In this document: one piece after another, positions 29,070 to 36,210 of the stretch
How positions within the stretch are numbered: position 1 is the first letter of the stretch
Layout of the letters: each line of letters opens with the position of its first letter
Assembly: GCA_040766585.1 (NCBI GenBank)
Contig: JAXGQE010000008.1
Span: 77,975 to 141,974, forward strand
Origin: JAXGQE01 sp040766585
Lineage (GTDB): Bacteria; Bacillota; SLNR01
DNA: 64,000 bases
Reading direction: 5' to 3'
Program-made: the position numbers and the translations under genes
The notes under the pieces: generated by a model
What the model saw: the letters and a program-made list of their open reading frames with translations, nothing else
Told to the model about the DNA's origin: nothing
Database searches by the model: none

Positions 29070-29145
29070 GCCGACGTAGCTCAATTGGCAGAGCAGCTGA
29101 CTTGTAATCAGCAGGTTGCGGGTTCGAGTCCCATCGTCGGCTCCA
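29070..29145 (+). tRNA. tRNA-Thr (anticodon TGT), prophage integration site
   Basis: Acceptor GCCGACG pairs with CGTCGGC; the anticodon loop CTTGTAA gives TGT; T arm and encoded CCA (29143-29145) are normal. A tyrosine integrase gene lies 111 bases downstream and points towards it. This is the classic sign of tRNA-targeted integration, with the 3' end of the tRNA as the probable attL core. The gene is intact. Confidence 0.96.
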
Positions 29146-29156
29146 GTAATATCAAG

Positions 29157-29188
29157 GCTTTGCGGAAATGACCGCAGGGCTTTTTTTG
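29157..29188 (+). terminator. Terminator downstream of tRNA-Thr
   Basis: GCTTTGCGG and CCGCAGGGC form a 9-bp stem (two G-U pairs) around AAATGA, followed by seven T. It may be phage-borne if attL lies within the tRNA. Confidence 0.75.
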
Positions 29189-29256
29189 TTGATTCGTTGC
29201 CAAATCGTTGCCATTTTTTTTTAAACAGGTGCTTTTTCACCATTTAAATCATCTTG

Positions 29257-30411
29257 TCACAATGGAGCCAGATCGTCCAAAGCAGCTGCCGTTTCAGTAG
29301 CCTGATCATCCAAAATGTGGCTGTAGACATCCATGGTGATACCTATGCCGGAGTGACCTAGGCGATCCGATACCACCTTTGCATTGATGCCTTTTCGTAA
29401 TAGCAAACTGGCATGAGTATGACGAAGGTCATGGAAACGGATCCTGGGAAGCCCGATAGAGACGCAGAACTTAGGAAACCATGAAGATATGGTGTCAGGA
29501 TGCTGCGGAAGACCGTTGGGTTGACAGATTACCAGCCCTTGATCCTCATATAGTGAATCCAGTTCAGTCTTTTCGGATTCCTGTTTCGTGCGATGATATT
29601 CTAGTGCAGAAACTACCAAAGGGGATGCATACACATATCTTGATCTCCCTGTTTTGGGTTCTTTAAAGAAGACGCCGGCCTCTGCCGTGTACTGCAGGGA
29701 TCTCTGAACAGTAATCCTGCCGCTTTCAAGGTTAATATCATCCCAGCGTAAAGCCAGGATCTCTCCCCGTCTCATACCGGTTAGAACTGCCAGGAGGACC
29801 GTAATATAGTGAGGTGTTTCTTTGGCTTTGGAAAGAAGCAGCGATGCCTGTTCTTCAGTCAATGATGCAGTGGGTTTCTTTTGTGATTTCCTTGACGGGA
29901 GATCTACAGCATCTGCGATATTTCGTGTAACCAGCTGCCATTTAACAGCTGAATCCAGCATCTTGTGCATGACGCTGTGAATATAAGAGACGGTGCGGTA
30001 TGATAGCCCTATGTTCTCTTTCTTTTTGTTTCCTGATTTGAAAAGCTCCGCGTACAGCTTTTCCAGATGAATGGGCTTTAAATCACTCAGACAAACCGGA
30101 CCCAATGCAGGAACCACATGATGATTTAGAAGTTGGCTGTACGAAACATAAGTTTTTGCTGCTAATCGGGGTTTCGCATAAGTCTCCAGCCATCTGGACA
30201 CCAGTTCAGAGATAGTGATCTTCTTGGATGCAATTGCAACTCCGCCATCCATCTCTGCCATCATCTGTTTCATGATATCTTCCGCATCTTTTTTCTTGGG
30301 TACAGATACATTCCTGTGAACCCGATTCCTTCTCCCTGTCACGGGGTCTCTGCCCGCATCGATGATGATAGTATAGCTGTTCTTATATCGTTTTTCTATC
30401 CTTCCTCGCAT
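29257..30411 (-). CDS. int: Phage tyrosine integrase
   Basis: A 384-residue tyrosine recombinase. In order: N-terminal arm-binding segment, SAM-like core-binding domain (about 60-160), and catalytic domain with TGMRRGE (first Arg), HDLRHTHASLLL (His-x-x-Arg), LGHSGIGITMDVYSH with the Tyr nucleophile near 367. ATG 30411 has GGAGG 8 bases upstream and overlaps the stop codon of the ImmA gene by one base, so the two are co-transcribed. It sits beside tRNA-Thr, its likely target. Confidence 0.95.
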   Translation of the reverse strand: MRGRIEKRYKNSYTIIIDAGRDPVTGRRNRVHRNVSVPKKKDAEDIMKQMMAEMDGGVAIASKKITISELVSRWLETYAKPRLAAKTYVSYSQLLNHHVVPALGPVCLSDLKPIHLEKLYAELFKSGNKKKENIGLSYRTVSYIHSVMHKMLDSAVKWQLVTRNIADAVDLPSRKSQKKPTASLTEEQASLLLSKAKETPHYITVLLAVLTGMRRGEILALRWDDINLESGRITVQRSLQYTAEAGVFFKEPKTGRSRYVYASPLVVSALEYHRTKQESEKTELDSLYEDQGLVICQPNGLPQHPDTISSWFPKFCVSIGLPRIRFHDLRHTHASLLLRKGINAKVVSDRLGHSGIGITMDVYSHILDDQATETAAALDDLAPL

Positions 30412-30851
30412 CACCCACACCTCCGAAGCTCCCTGACATCTGCAAATGTCATTCTGAAGTATACAAACTGCTCCGTTACATCAAACCTCTCCGCAAACTC
30501 CCAGGCCTCCCATAAACCATCCTGAAAAGCCTTCCTGATCTCGTCGATCGGCATCAGATATTCTGCAGCCCATTTTATTGCTTTGTATTCTGCTCTGGAA
30601 AGATCCAGTCGATGTTTGTAGTGGAAAAGTGTTACTGGCAGGTAGTTTCCAACCGTGGTGTAGTAATGGCCAATCTCTTCTGCCAGGACGCAGCGCTTGT
30701 ACCTTCTATCCTTTTCTAGGGAGTGTGACAGCCCAATCAAAGGTTTACCATCAGGAAGGGTCATATAGACAGCCTCCAGAGGGGGTTTGAAGTTCCATTG
30801 TTCGATTGCGATATTCTCTTTTTCTGCAATTTTGTAAAGATCCTCTGACAT
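30411..30851 (-). CDS. ImmA/IrrE family metallopeptidase-like protein
   Basis: A 146-residue protein of the ImmA/IrrE family common next to phage repressors. The zinc motif region reads LAEEIGHYYTT: the second His and the Glu are present, while the first His of HExxH is replaced by Glu or Ala depending on alignment. This variant is frequent in phage members. ImmA of ICEBs1 cleaves its repressor to start excision, so a similar role in induction is likely. A LexA-like box lies about 40 bases upstream. It overlaps int by one base. Confidence 0.82.
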   Translation of the reverse strand: MSEDLYKIAEKENIAIEQWNFKPPLEAVYMTLPDGKPLIGLSHSLEKDRRYKRCVLAEEIGHYYTTVGNYLPVTLFHYKHRLDLSRAEYKAIKWAAEYLMPIDEIRKAFQDGLWEAWEFAERFDVTEQFVYFRMTFADVRELRRCG

Positions 30852-30890
30852 GTCTACAACCCTCCATTGGAAAAATTTTAGAATTGTAAT

Positions 30891-30904
30891 CGTACAAATG
30901 TTCG
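30891..30904 (-). promoter_or_regulatory. Candidate LexA (SOS) box before the ImmA-int genes
   Basis: CGTACAAATGTTCG differs by one base from the Gram-positive SOS box pattern CGAAC-N4-GTTCG. On the minus strand it lies between a TTCAAT and a TACAAT that are 16 bp apart and could be the promoter of immA-int. This would put protease and integrase under DNA-damage control. No experimental or computed score is available here. Confidence 0.5.
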
Positions 30905-30914
30905 ATTGAACACT

Positions 30915-30941
30915 GAAACCTGCTCATTTAGGGCAGGTTTC
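30915..30941. terminator. Hairpin between the membrane protein gene and the ImmA gene
   Basis: GAAACCTGC and GCAGGTTTC form a perfect 9-bp stem around a loop of about 9 bases. No T run follows on the minus strand, so it could be a weak terminator for the gene at 31053-31532 or a regulatory stem. The rest of 30852-31052 shows nothing else. Confidence 0.5.
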
Positions 30942-31052
30942 ATAATAATATCTTTGGGTAACTCAGAAAGTGATAAGGGTTTTTACAAGATCGCGGTAAT
31001 GGTTCTAATGATGCTCGAAAGTGTTTTCAGATAATTCTCTATGGAAGCGGAT

Positions 31053-31532
31053 TTAACTACAGATTCGTTCCCATTTATTGATCTGCACCAGTGGCTTGGT
31101 CTTATCATTGTAAGGCATTACAAGCAGAGATCTTTGATCATATCGGACAAAAAAACCCCTCTTGTCCTTATGATCCTCTAACTCAAATGGATCATTTGAC
31201 AAAGCAATAAAATCATGGATGTAAAACAGATCTACCCTTGCTTTAAAAATTTCATAATACACAAGTTTTGCTAGATCTAATGTATAGAGCTTTCTGTTGA
31301 AGACGGAATACGAGGTGAATTGATGTTCCTCGACAATCACGTGCGTGAAGCGCCAGATGTCCCCTTTTAATAGCATGATTCCCGGCAAAGCCATCATCAA
31401 CGAAAAAGTAAGCAAGAAGAATTCATTAAGAACACTTGAAGGAAACATTAGTGGACCTACAAGACAGACAATAATCGCTAGTAACATGACTTTGGCACGG
31501 TCTCTCCACACTTGAGAAAAATAAATCTTCAC
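31053..31532 (-). CDS. Unknown membrane protein in the lysogeny module
   Basis: A 159-residue protein with two adjacent hydrophobic stretches (about 14-32 and 38-57) and a C-terminal part rich in aromatic and charged residues that might form a small PH-like beta domain. I do not recognise the family. Its place between repressor and ImmA, in the genes expressed in the lysogen, is where superinfection-exclusion membrane proteins often lie; that role is only inferred. Codon composition is AT-richer than the host genes. Confidence 0.6.
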   Translation of the reverse strand: MKIYFSQVWRDRAKVMLLAIIVCLVGPLMFPSSVLNEFFLLTFSLMMALPGIMLLKGDIWRFTHVIVEEHQFTSYSVFNRKLYTLDLAKLVYYEIFKARVDLFYIHDFIALSNDPFELEDHKDKRGFFVRYDQRSLLVMPYNDKTKPLVQINKWERICS

Positions 31533-31555
31533 ATGTGTACCTCCCGAACGTCAAT

Positions 31556-31882
31556 TTACTCCTTATACCCGTATTTCTTCAGAATGTATTCCTTGAACTC
31601 CTCCAAACTCTTTCTTGCCTCCTCAGGTAGTTCGTCCATCGGATCATCGGTTCGATGTGCTGCGATGGTCTCTATAGGCTCTTTGATGTTTGTTCTACCA
31701 AGAAGGTAGTCAATACTTACTCCAAAAAGAGTAGCTAACTTCCCAAGCAATTCATAATCGGGGGCTCTATCTTCTGTCTCATATTTGGATAAAGCCCAAT
31801 AAGAAATCTCCAGCTTTTGAGCCAGATCTTCACGGGTCATTCCTTTTTCTTCTCTTAGTTCGCGGATCCTAGATCCGATCAT
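31556..31882 (-). CDS. CI-like phage repressor, XRE family
   Basis: A 108-residue protein with an N-terminal XRE helix-turn-helix (RIRELREEKGMTREDLAQKL, recognition helix near YWALSKYE) and a short acidic C-terminal region. It is too short for a LexA-type self-cleaving domain, which fits control through an ImmA-type protease. It is transcribed divergently from the Cro-like gene across an operator region with evenly spaced palindromes. Confidence 0.88.
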   Translation of the reverse strand: MIGSRIRELREEKGMTREDLAQKLEISYWALSKYETEDRAPDYELLGKLATLFGVSIDYLLGRTNIKEPIETIAAHRTDDPMDELPEEARKSLEEFKEYILKKYGYKE

Positions 31883-31921
31883 GAGCTCATCTCCTGTATT
31901 CGAACTACCATCATAATAGCC

Positions 31922-32022
31922 TATTTGTCCAATCTGCGCAATAAATTAGACAAAAAGTCTAAAAAACTATTGACAATGGACAAAATGTCCATTAATATGA
32001 CAGTAGATGGACGAATTGTCAA
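31922..32022. promoter_or_regulatory. Repressor/Cro operator array with about 30-bp spacing
   Basis: Three palindromes share the core GGACaaaxTGTCC: TTAGACAAAAAGTCTAA at 31946-31962, TGGACAAAATGTCCA at 31977-31991 and TGGACGAATTGTCAA at 32008-32022. Their centres (31954, 31984, 32015) are 30-31 bp apart, about three helical turns. A half-site TGTCCA at 31926-31931 would be centred 30 bp further left. The middle site lies between the -35 and -10 boxes of the rightward promoter. Confidence 0.85.
31970..31998 (+). promoter_or_regulatory. Rightward early promoter of the prophage
   Basis: TTGACA at 31970 and TAATAT at 31993 with a 17-bp spacer, with one operator palindrome inside the spacer and another just downstream. 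It should drive the Cro-like gene and the early genes when the repressor is lost. Confidence 0.78.
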
Positions 32023-32040
32023 GGTGAGGAGGTGATCTAA

Positions 32041-32271
32041 TTGCGCGAGGCTTTGCGTAAAGCAAGAAAGATTCGTAAGCTGTCAGTGAGCAAATTAGCT
32101 AAAAATCTAGGAATATCTGAATCTTATTATTACAAAATAGAAAGTGGTTTGAGAGACCCGAATGTAGATCTGGCAAAATCAATTGCTACAATTCTCGGAG
32201 GTAGCGTGGATAGCCTTTTTTTTGGGATAGACTTGGACGAAACGTCTAATCGATGCAAAGAAGTTTACTAA
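32041..32271 (+). CDS. Cro-like XRE regulator
   Basis: A 76-residue protein made up almost only of a helix-turn-helix domain (REALRKARKIRKLSVSKLAK, NLGISESYYYKIESG). The start is TTG 32041, 6 bases after AGGAGGTGA. It is first in the rightward early operon and divergent from the CI-like gene, the usual position of a Cro or antirepressor-type protein. Confidence 0.83.
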   Translation: MREALRKARKIRKLSVSKLAKNLGISESYYYKIESGLRDPNVDLAKSIATILGGSVDSLFFGIDLDETSNRCKEVY

Positions 32272-32312
32272 ACGAATCGAATGCATTTTTTGCGCATTGA
32301 GGAGTGTGATAA

Positions 32313-32477
32313 ATGAAAAGAACAAAGATACGTACGAAATGCCCTTATGACAGCAGCAGGACCGTTAGGATCGATAAGGGAGCGTGTGAATGGTCCCTGT
32401 CCTGTGAAGGTGGGTGGTGTCTCCAGGACTGCACCTACTGCGGAGTCGGGGAAAAGGAAGATGTTGAAGATACTTGA
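32313..32477 (+). CDS. Small cysteine-rich phage protein
   Basis: A 54-residue reading frame starting at ATG 32313 with GGAG upstream. It holds six cysteines (KCPYD, ACEW, SCEGG, WCLQDC, YCGVG), suggesting a zinc or iron-sulphur site or structural disulphides. No family was recognised. It stands between the Cro-like gene and the next HTH gene on the early operon. Confidence 0.55.
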   Translation: MKRTKIRTKCPYDSSRTVRIDKGACEWSLSCEGGWCLQDCTYCGVGEKEDVEDT

Positions 32478-32516
32478 TCTTATATCCAGTATATCGGAGA
32501 GGAGGTGATTAGAGCA

Positions 32517-32963
32517 ATGTATGAGCAAGCACGGATCCAGTGCCAGCTTAGCAGAGAGCATGCAGCACATATGTTGCATATTGGCAGCAGGACCCTATTT
32601 GGATACGAAAAGGGGCAGGTCACAGTACCTCCGGAAGTGGTGCTGGCCATGGCAGACCTGTACGGCAGACCGGACATGCCGGCAAGATACTGCGAAAATG
32701 AGTGTCCGATTGGGCAACGATATGCGCACAAAGTAGTTGATACCAACTTTCCGCTTTCTGTACTGGAGTTCTTAAAGCGATTCAATGATGTCAAGGACAA
32801 GATTGATTCCTTGATCCGGATATCGGCAGACGGAAACATCCAGGCGAGTGAGCTAGAGGAGTTTACGGACATCTACACAGATATGAGCGAGCTGGAAGAA
32901 TCCATTGCCATCTTCAAACTTCAGGTGATGGGGATTAAAGCAAAGAGAGCCGTTGCAGGCTAA
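32517..32963 (+). CDS. Phage HTH-domain protein
   Basis: A 148-residue protein with an N-terminal XRE-like helix-turn-helix (LSREHAAHMLHIGSRTLFGYEKG), a short segment with CENECP, and a helical C-terminal half. ATG 32517 is 12 bases after a perfect AGGAGG. Phage proteins of this layout act in early regulation, but the target is unknown. Confidence 0.7.
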   Translation: MYEQARIQCQLSREHAAHMLHIGSRTLFGYEKGQVTVPPEVVLAMADLYGRPDMPARYCENECPIGQRYAHKVVDTNFPLSVLEFLKRFNDVKDKIDSLIRISADGNIQASELEEFTDIYTDMSELEESIAIFKLQVMGIKAKRAVAG

Positions 32964-32977
32964 AGGAGGAAAAGAAT

Positions 32978-33280
32978 ATGAAATGCAAATGCGGCTATGA
33001 AGTAAATGAAAACATGAAATTTTGCCCTGAATGCGGTGAAAAGATCGTCAGTCAAAAATCACCATCACAAGTGCCTGAAACTGCTGAGATCGTACCTCTA
33101 CCGCCAGTGCTGAATTCGAATGATGTCTGCGAGCTGTTCAGCATATCTAAGAACATGCTATATGAACTTTGCTGGCAGAAGAAGATCCCTCACATCCGGA
33201 TCGGTAAGAAGTATGCCTTTCGTTCCAAAGAGATTCTCGAGTGGGCTGGTACAAAAGAGAAGATCAGTACAGCAGGATGA
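32978..33280 (+). CDS. Zinc-ribbon plus excisionase-like HTH protein
   Basis: A 100-residue protein. An N-terminal zinc ribbon (CKCGYEV ... CPECGEK, about 3-22) is joined by a proline-rich linker to a MerR/excisionase-type winged helix (VCELFSISKNMLYELCWQKKIPHIRIGKKYAFR, in two parts of the same domain). Proteins of this type serve as excisionases or small DNA-binding regulators in phages. Start ATG 32978 follows AAAGGAGGAA. Confidence 0.75.
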   Translation: MKCKCGYEVNENMKFCPECGEKIVSQKSPSQVPETAEIVPLPPVLNSNDVCELFSISKNMLYELCWQKKIPHIRIGKKYAFRSKEILEWAGTKEKISTAG

Positions 33281-33290
33281 GGAGAGATTC

Positions 33291-33419
33291 ATGTGCAGAC
33301 AAAAAAAGAAAGCGCCCTCGAAAGAGCGCTACCGAAAAAACCTTAACCAAAGTATAGCACGAGTAACAAGACTTTTCAATGTCAAAAATAACACGGAGGT
33401 GTTGACATGGCAGCGGTAA
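33291..33419 (+). CDS. Possible 42-residue basic protein
   Basis: A short frame from ATG 33291 behind GAGGAGAG, ending inside the next gene with a 13-base overlap. The product is highly basic at its N-terminus (RQKKKAPSKERYRK). The DNA also holds a hairpin AGCGCCCTCGAAAGAGCGCT, so the segment could be a regulatory leader instead. Support is the ribosome binding site only. Confidence 0.35.
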   Translation: MCRQKKKAPSKERYRKNLNQSIARVTRLFNVKNNTEVLTWQR

Positions 33420-34339
33420 CGCTAGCAAAGACACTGGATATGGATCGGAACGAGTGGTTAGAGCTCCGAAGAACTGGGATCGGTGGCAGTGAGGCATCCG
33501 CCATCTTAGGACTCAATCCCTGGAAGACAGCCATGGATGTGTGGCTGGATAAGACAGGAGAATTCACAGAAGACGAAGAGCCGGACAATGAAAAAAAGTA
33601 TTGGGGAACGGTCCTGGAGGATGTGGTAACCAGGGAATTTATGAAGCGGACCGGGCTGAAAGTACGGCGCAAGAACGCCATGCTTCGGCACAAAGATTAT
33701 CCCTGGATGCTGGCCAATGTGGACCGGTTGGTGGTGGGTGAGAAGGCCGGTCTGGAAACCAAAACCACGAGTGTCTACAGCTCAGAAGACTGGGAGGACG
33801 GCATTCCGGACTACTACATTCCCCAGGTTCAGCATTACATGGCTGTGACAGGATTCCCTGTGTGGTATGTAGCGGTTCTGATTGGCGGCCAGGAGTTTAG
33901 GAACTATAGGGTGGTCAGGGATGATAGCTTCATACATGATCTGGTGGCAGCAGAGACAGAGTTTTGGGGGATGGTGAAAAGCTGTACTCCTCCTCCCATA
34001 GATGGTACCAAGGCCAGCTCAGAACTGGTGAAGCGAATGTATCCTTTGGCGGAACAGAATCGTGAGGTGGATCTACCCTTTGAAGCATTCAATTTGATTC
34101 AGCAGTACGAAAAGGCAGCAGAAGAAGAGAAGAAGATCCAGCTCGTAAAAGATGAGGCAACCAATCGCCTAAAGGATATGCTGGGTACTGCAGAGCGAGG
34201 GTCCATCCATGGACGAGAGGTTCTTTGGAAGAATGTCTGTCAGAAGAGGCTTGATGGAAAGGCGCTGCAGCAGACCTGCCCCGACATCTATAACGCTTAC
34301 CTGAATGAAAGCACATACCGAAGATTCTCTATCAAATAG
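33407..34339 (+). CDS. YqaJ-family phage exonuclease
   Basis: A 310-residue protein of the YqaJ / lambda-exonuclease-like PD-(D/E)xK group. RRTGIGGSEASAILGLNPW near 22-40 is the family opening, and LANVDRLV and GLETKTTS (about 104-121) carry the catalytic D and E-x-K. It resects double-stranded ends for phage recombination, normally with a single-strand annealing protein. The candidate partner is the product of 34806-35558. Confidence 0.9.
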   Translation: MAAVTLAKTLDMDRNEWLELRRTGIGGSEASAILGLNPWKTAMDVWLDKTGEFTEDEEPDNEKKYWGTVLEDVVTREFMKRTGLKVRRKNAMLRHKDYPWMLANVDRLVVGEKAGLETKTTSVYSSEDWEDGIPDYYIPQVQHYMAVTGFPVWYVAVLIGGQEFRNYRVVRDDSFIHDLVAAETEFWGMVKSCTPPPIDGTKASSELVKRMYPLAEQNREVDLPFEAFNLIQQYEKAAEEEKKIQLVKDEATNRLKDMLGTAERGSIHGREVLWKNVCQKRLDGKALQQTCPDIYNAYLNESTYRRFSIK

Positions 34340-34363
34340 TGCTGGCAGGAAGGGGGAGCCAAG

Positions 34364-34831
34364 ATGACGAGTGCTAGGAAGCTGGAATGGCAGCGGAATA
34401 TGCGCAGAGAGTTTGCGAAGGAACACGGGTACTCTACCGCCAGCCATTATGCGACTAACGGACTGCGAAAGCAGGTACTCGAAAGAGACAAATACCGCTG
34501 CCGGATGTGCGGCATGACCGATACTGAGCACAAAGAAAAGTGGGGGCGGCCGATCACCATCGATCACAAGGACCGGAACAAGAAGAACAACACCATGGCA
34601 AACCTGTGGACACTCTGCCTCTCATGTCACGGGAGGAAGGATCAGCTCCCCAGGCTCAGACAGGCTAAAGTGCCAAAGTTCAAATATCAGATTCTGTTCC
34701 TTCGAAAAAAAGGTTTATCATACCAGGCGATTGCAGATCAGTTAGATTTAAGCCCTACAGCCATATGGAAGTGGGATAAACGATGGAAAGAGGAGGAGAT
34801 CATCAATGACAGAGCAGCAAATCAGCTATAA
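34364..34831 (+). CDS. HNH endonuclease with C-terminal HTH
   Basis: A 155-residue protein. An HNH domain with zinc pairs (CRMCG and CLSCH), TIDHKDRNKKNNTMANL and a catalytic His is followed by a helix-turn-helix-like tail (GLSYQAIADQLDLSPTAIWKWD). ATG 34364 is close to the YqaJ gene, and the end overlaps the next gene by 26 bases. It could be a homing-type intruder or a replication/recombination nuclease. Confidence 0.82.
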   Translation: MTSARKLEWQRNMRREFAKEHGYSTASHYATNGLRKQVLERDKYRCRMCGMTDTEHKEKWGRPITIDHKDRNKKNNTMANLWTLCLSCHGRKDQLPRLRQAKVPKFKYQILFLRKKGLSYQAIADQLDLSPTAIWKWDKRWKEEEIINDRAANQL

Positions 34832-35558
34832 CGCCTTAAGTGTCATCGACAGTGTAGATATCCGGGAAGTGAGTCATACCATGGCCAAGATCGCCCAGTT
34901 TCAGCAGGTAGTGCAGAAGAACCTGAAGCAGAACTACGATTTTGGTGTGATCCCGGGAACGCCTAAACCCACACTCTTAAAGCCAGGGGCAGAGAAGATC
35001 TTTATGCTCTTAGGCCTTCAGTCTCAGTTTGATATCATCGATTCCACCCGTGATTTTGACAAAGGATTCTTCCAGTACGCAGTCAAGTGCCGGCTGTACA
35101 AAGGGGATATGCTGATCACCGAAGGCATTGGTGCTGCCAACAATCGGGAGAAGAAGTGGATCAAACTGGATCCGTACACTATCGACAACACTGTGTTGAA
35201 GATGGCCAGAAAGCGCAGTATGACCGATGCCGCACTCACTGTAGGGAGCTTGAGTGACATCTTTACCCAGGACCTGACCGATATAGACATTGAAGGCGAG
35301 CCGGTCAGCACACAGCAAAAGACCTACACCGATCAGGACGGGACCATCTCCAAGGCCCAGGCCAAGCGCATGTTTGCCCTGGCCAACGGGGACAATGATC
35401 TGGTCCGAGAGATTCTGGGAGCACACGGATACACCCGCTCCGAGCAGGTGGAAAAGACCGCCTACAAGGAGATCTGCGATCAGATCGAGTTTGTGGCAAA
35501 CTCAAAAACAAAGGATGATGAGATTCCGGGGACCGAGGTGGAAGCCGATGCCGTATAA
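34806..35558 (+). CDS. Phage recombination-module protein, possible annealing protein
   Basis: A 250-residue protein. A conserved-looking central segment (YDFGVIPGTPKPTLLKPGAE near 40-59) and a C-terminal domain (ISKAQAKRMFALANGD near 178-193, then a short helical bundle) resemble phage proteins that accompany YqaJ exonucleases. The C-terminal domain occurs on several recombination proteins. I infer a single-strand annealing or ssDNA-handling role, because no RecT, Erf or Bet gene is visible nearby. Not certain. Confidence 0.5.
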   Translation: MTEQQISYNALSVIDSVDIREVSHTMAKIAQFQQVVQKNLKQNYDFGVIPGTPKPTLLKPGAEKIFMLLGLQSQFDIIDSTRDFDKGFFQYAVKCRLYKGDMLITEGIGAANNREKKWIKLDPYTIDNTVLKMARKRSMTDAALTVGSLSDIFTQDLTDIDIEGEPVSTQQKTYTDQDGTISKAQAKRMFALANGDNDLVREILGAHGYTRSEQVEKTAYKEICDQIEFVANSKTKDDEIPGTEVEADAV

Positions 35559-35700
35559 GCACTGCGATAAATGTCATGAATACTCGTACAGTGCCAGCAG
35601 CCGGGGGCAGTGGATCTGCCCCCACTGCGGGCGAGACATAACGGATGCGGAGGTGTACCATGAAAAGCCGAATCTACCGGAGAGCAAACGGAGCGCATGA
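35548..35700 (+). CDS. Small zinc-ribbon phage protein
   Basis: A 50-residue frame from ATG 35548, overlapping the previous gene by 11 bases. Two zinc-binding pairs (CDKC and CPHCG) frame a GQW segment, a typical rubredoxin-like ribbon. The end overlaps the start of the 3D-domain gene. Function unknown. Confidence 0.6.
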   Translation: MPYKHCDKCHEYSYSASSRGQWICPHCGRDITDAEVYHEKPNLPESKRSA

Positions 35701-36196
35701 ATTGAAAACGGATCAGATCATTGTGTGTATGCTGGCAGCCCTCTCCATGTTGCTCTTTTTCCACAATCTGAATATGAACGTCAGGATGGAAAAGGCAAGA
35801 GCTGAGCTTGCCCAGATGGAAGTCCGGCTGCAAGAGCTCACCGACCAGAATGAAGTGCTGCAGGCAATGGTGTCCGATCTGTTCGGAACGATGTCTGTAC
35901 AAACCATGGAAATCACCTTCTACGCGCCTCTTGATCCAGAAGCCAAAGAGGGCATGTGTTTCTCGGGAGACCGCACGGTGACTGCATCCGGAGCACCTGT
36001 GATCATCGGTGAAACTGTCTCTGCAGCCCGTTCGGTTCCGTTCGGAACGAGAGTCTGGATTGAGGGCTTTGGCTGGCGGGAAGTAACGGATCGAGGCGGA
36101 CAAATCACAGATGGCAGACTGGACATTGCAGTAGATACGGTTGAAGAAGCCATGCAGCTGGGTAGACAAAAGGCGCTTGTGCTGATTGCTGAATAG
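35660..36196 (+). CDS. Membrane-anchored 3D-domain protein
   Basis: A 178-residue protein. A hydrophobic anchor (about 21-36) is followed by a coiled coil (RMEKARAELAQMEVRLQELTD) and a C-terminal 3D domain, a double-psi beta-barrel with the conserved Asp residues in VTDRGG and DGRLDIAVDT. Host 3D proteins (YocH, YabE) act on the cell wall. Finding one in the replication part of a prophage is unusual. ATG 35660 has GCGGAGGTG upstream. It might modify the wall of the infected cell early, but this is inference. Confidence 0.78.
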   Translation: MKSRIYRRANGAHELKTDQIIVCMLAALSMLLFFHNLNMNVRMEKARAELAQMEVRLQELTDQNEVLQAMVSDLFGTMSVQTMEITFYAPLDPEAKEGMCFSGDRTVTASGAPVIIGETVSAARSVPFGTRVWIEGFGWREVTDRGGQITDGRLDIAVDTVEEAMQLGRQKALVLIAE

Positions 36197-36210
36197 GGGG
36201 AGGGTAGGAC

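Noticed and set aside
29200..29225. Direct repeat of CGTTGCCA after tRNA-Thr as the attachment core
   Set aside because: It is only 8 bases, both copies are on the same side of the prophage, and the tRNA 3' end is the better attL candidate.
33281..33406. Hairpin AGCGCCCTCGAAAGAGCGCT as a terminator
   Set aside because: No T run follows it, and it overlaps a possible small gene; left as part of that feature.
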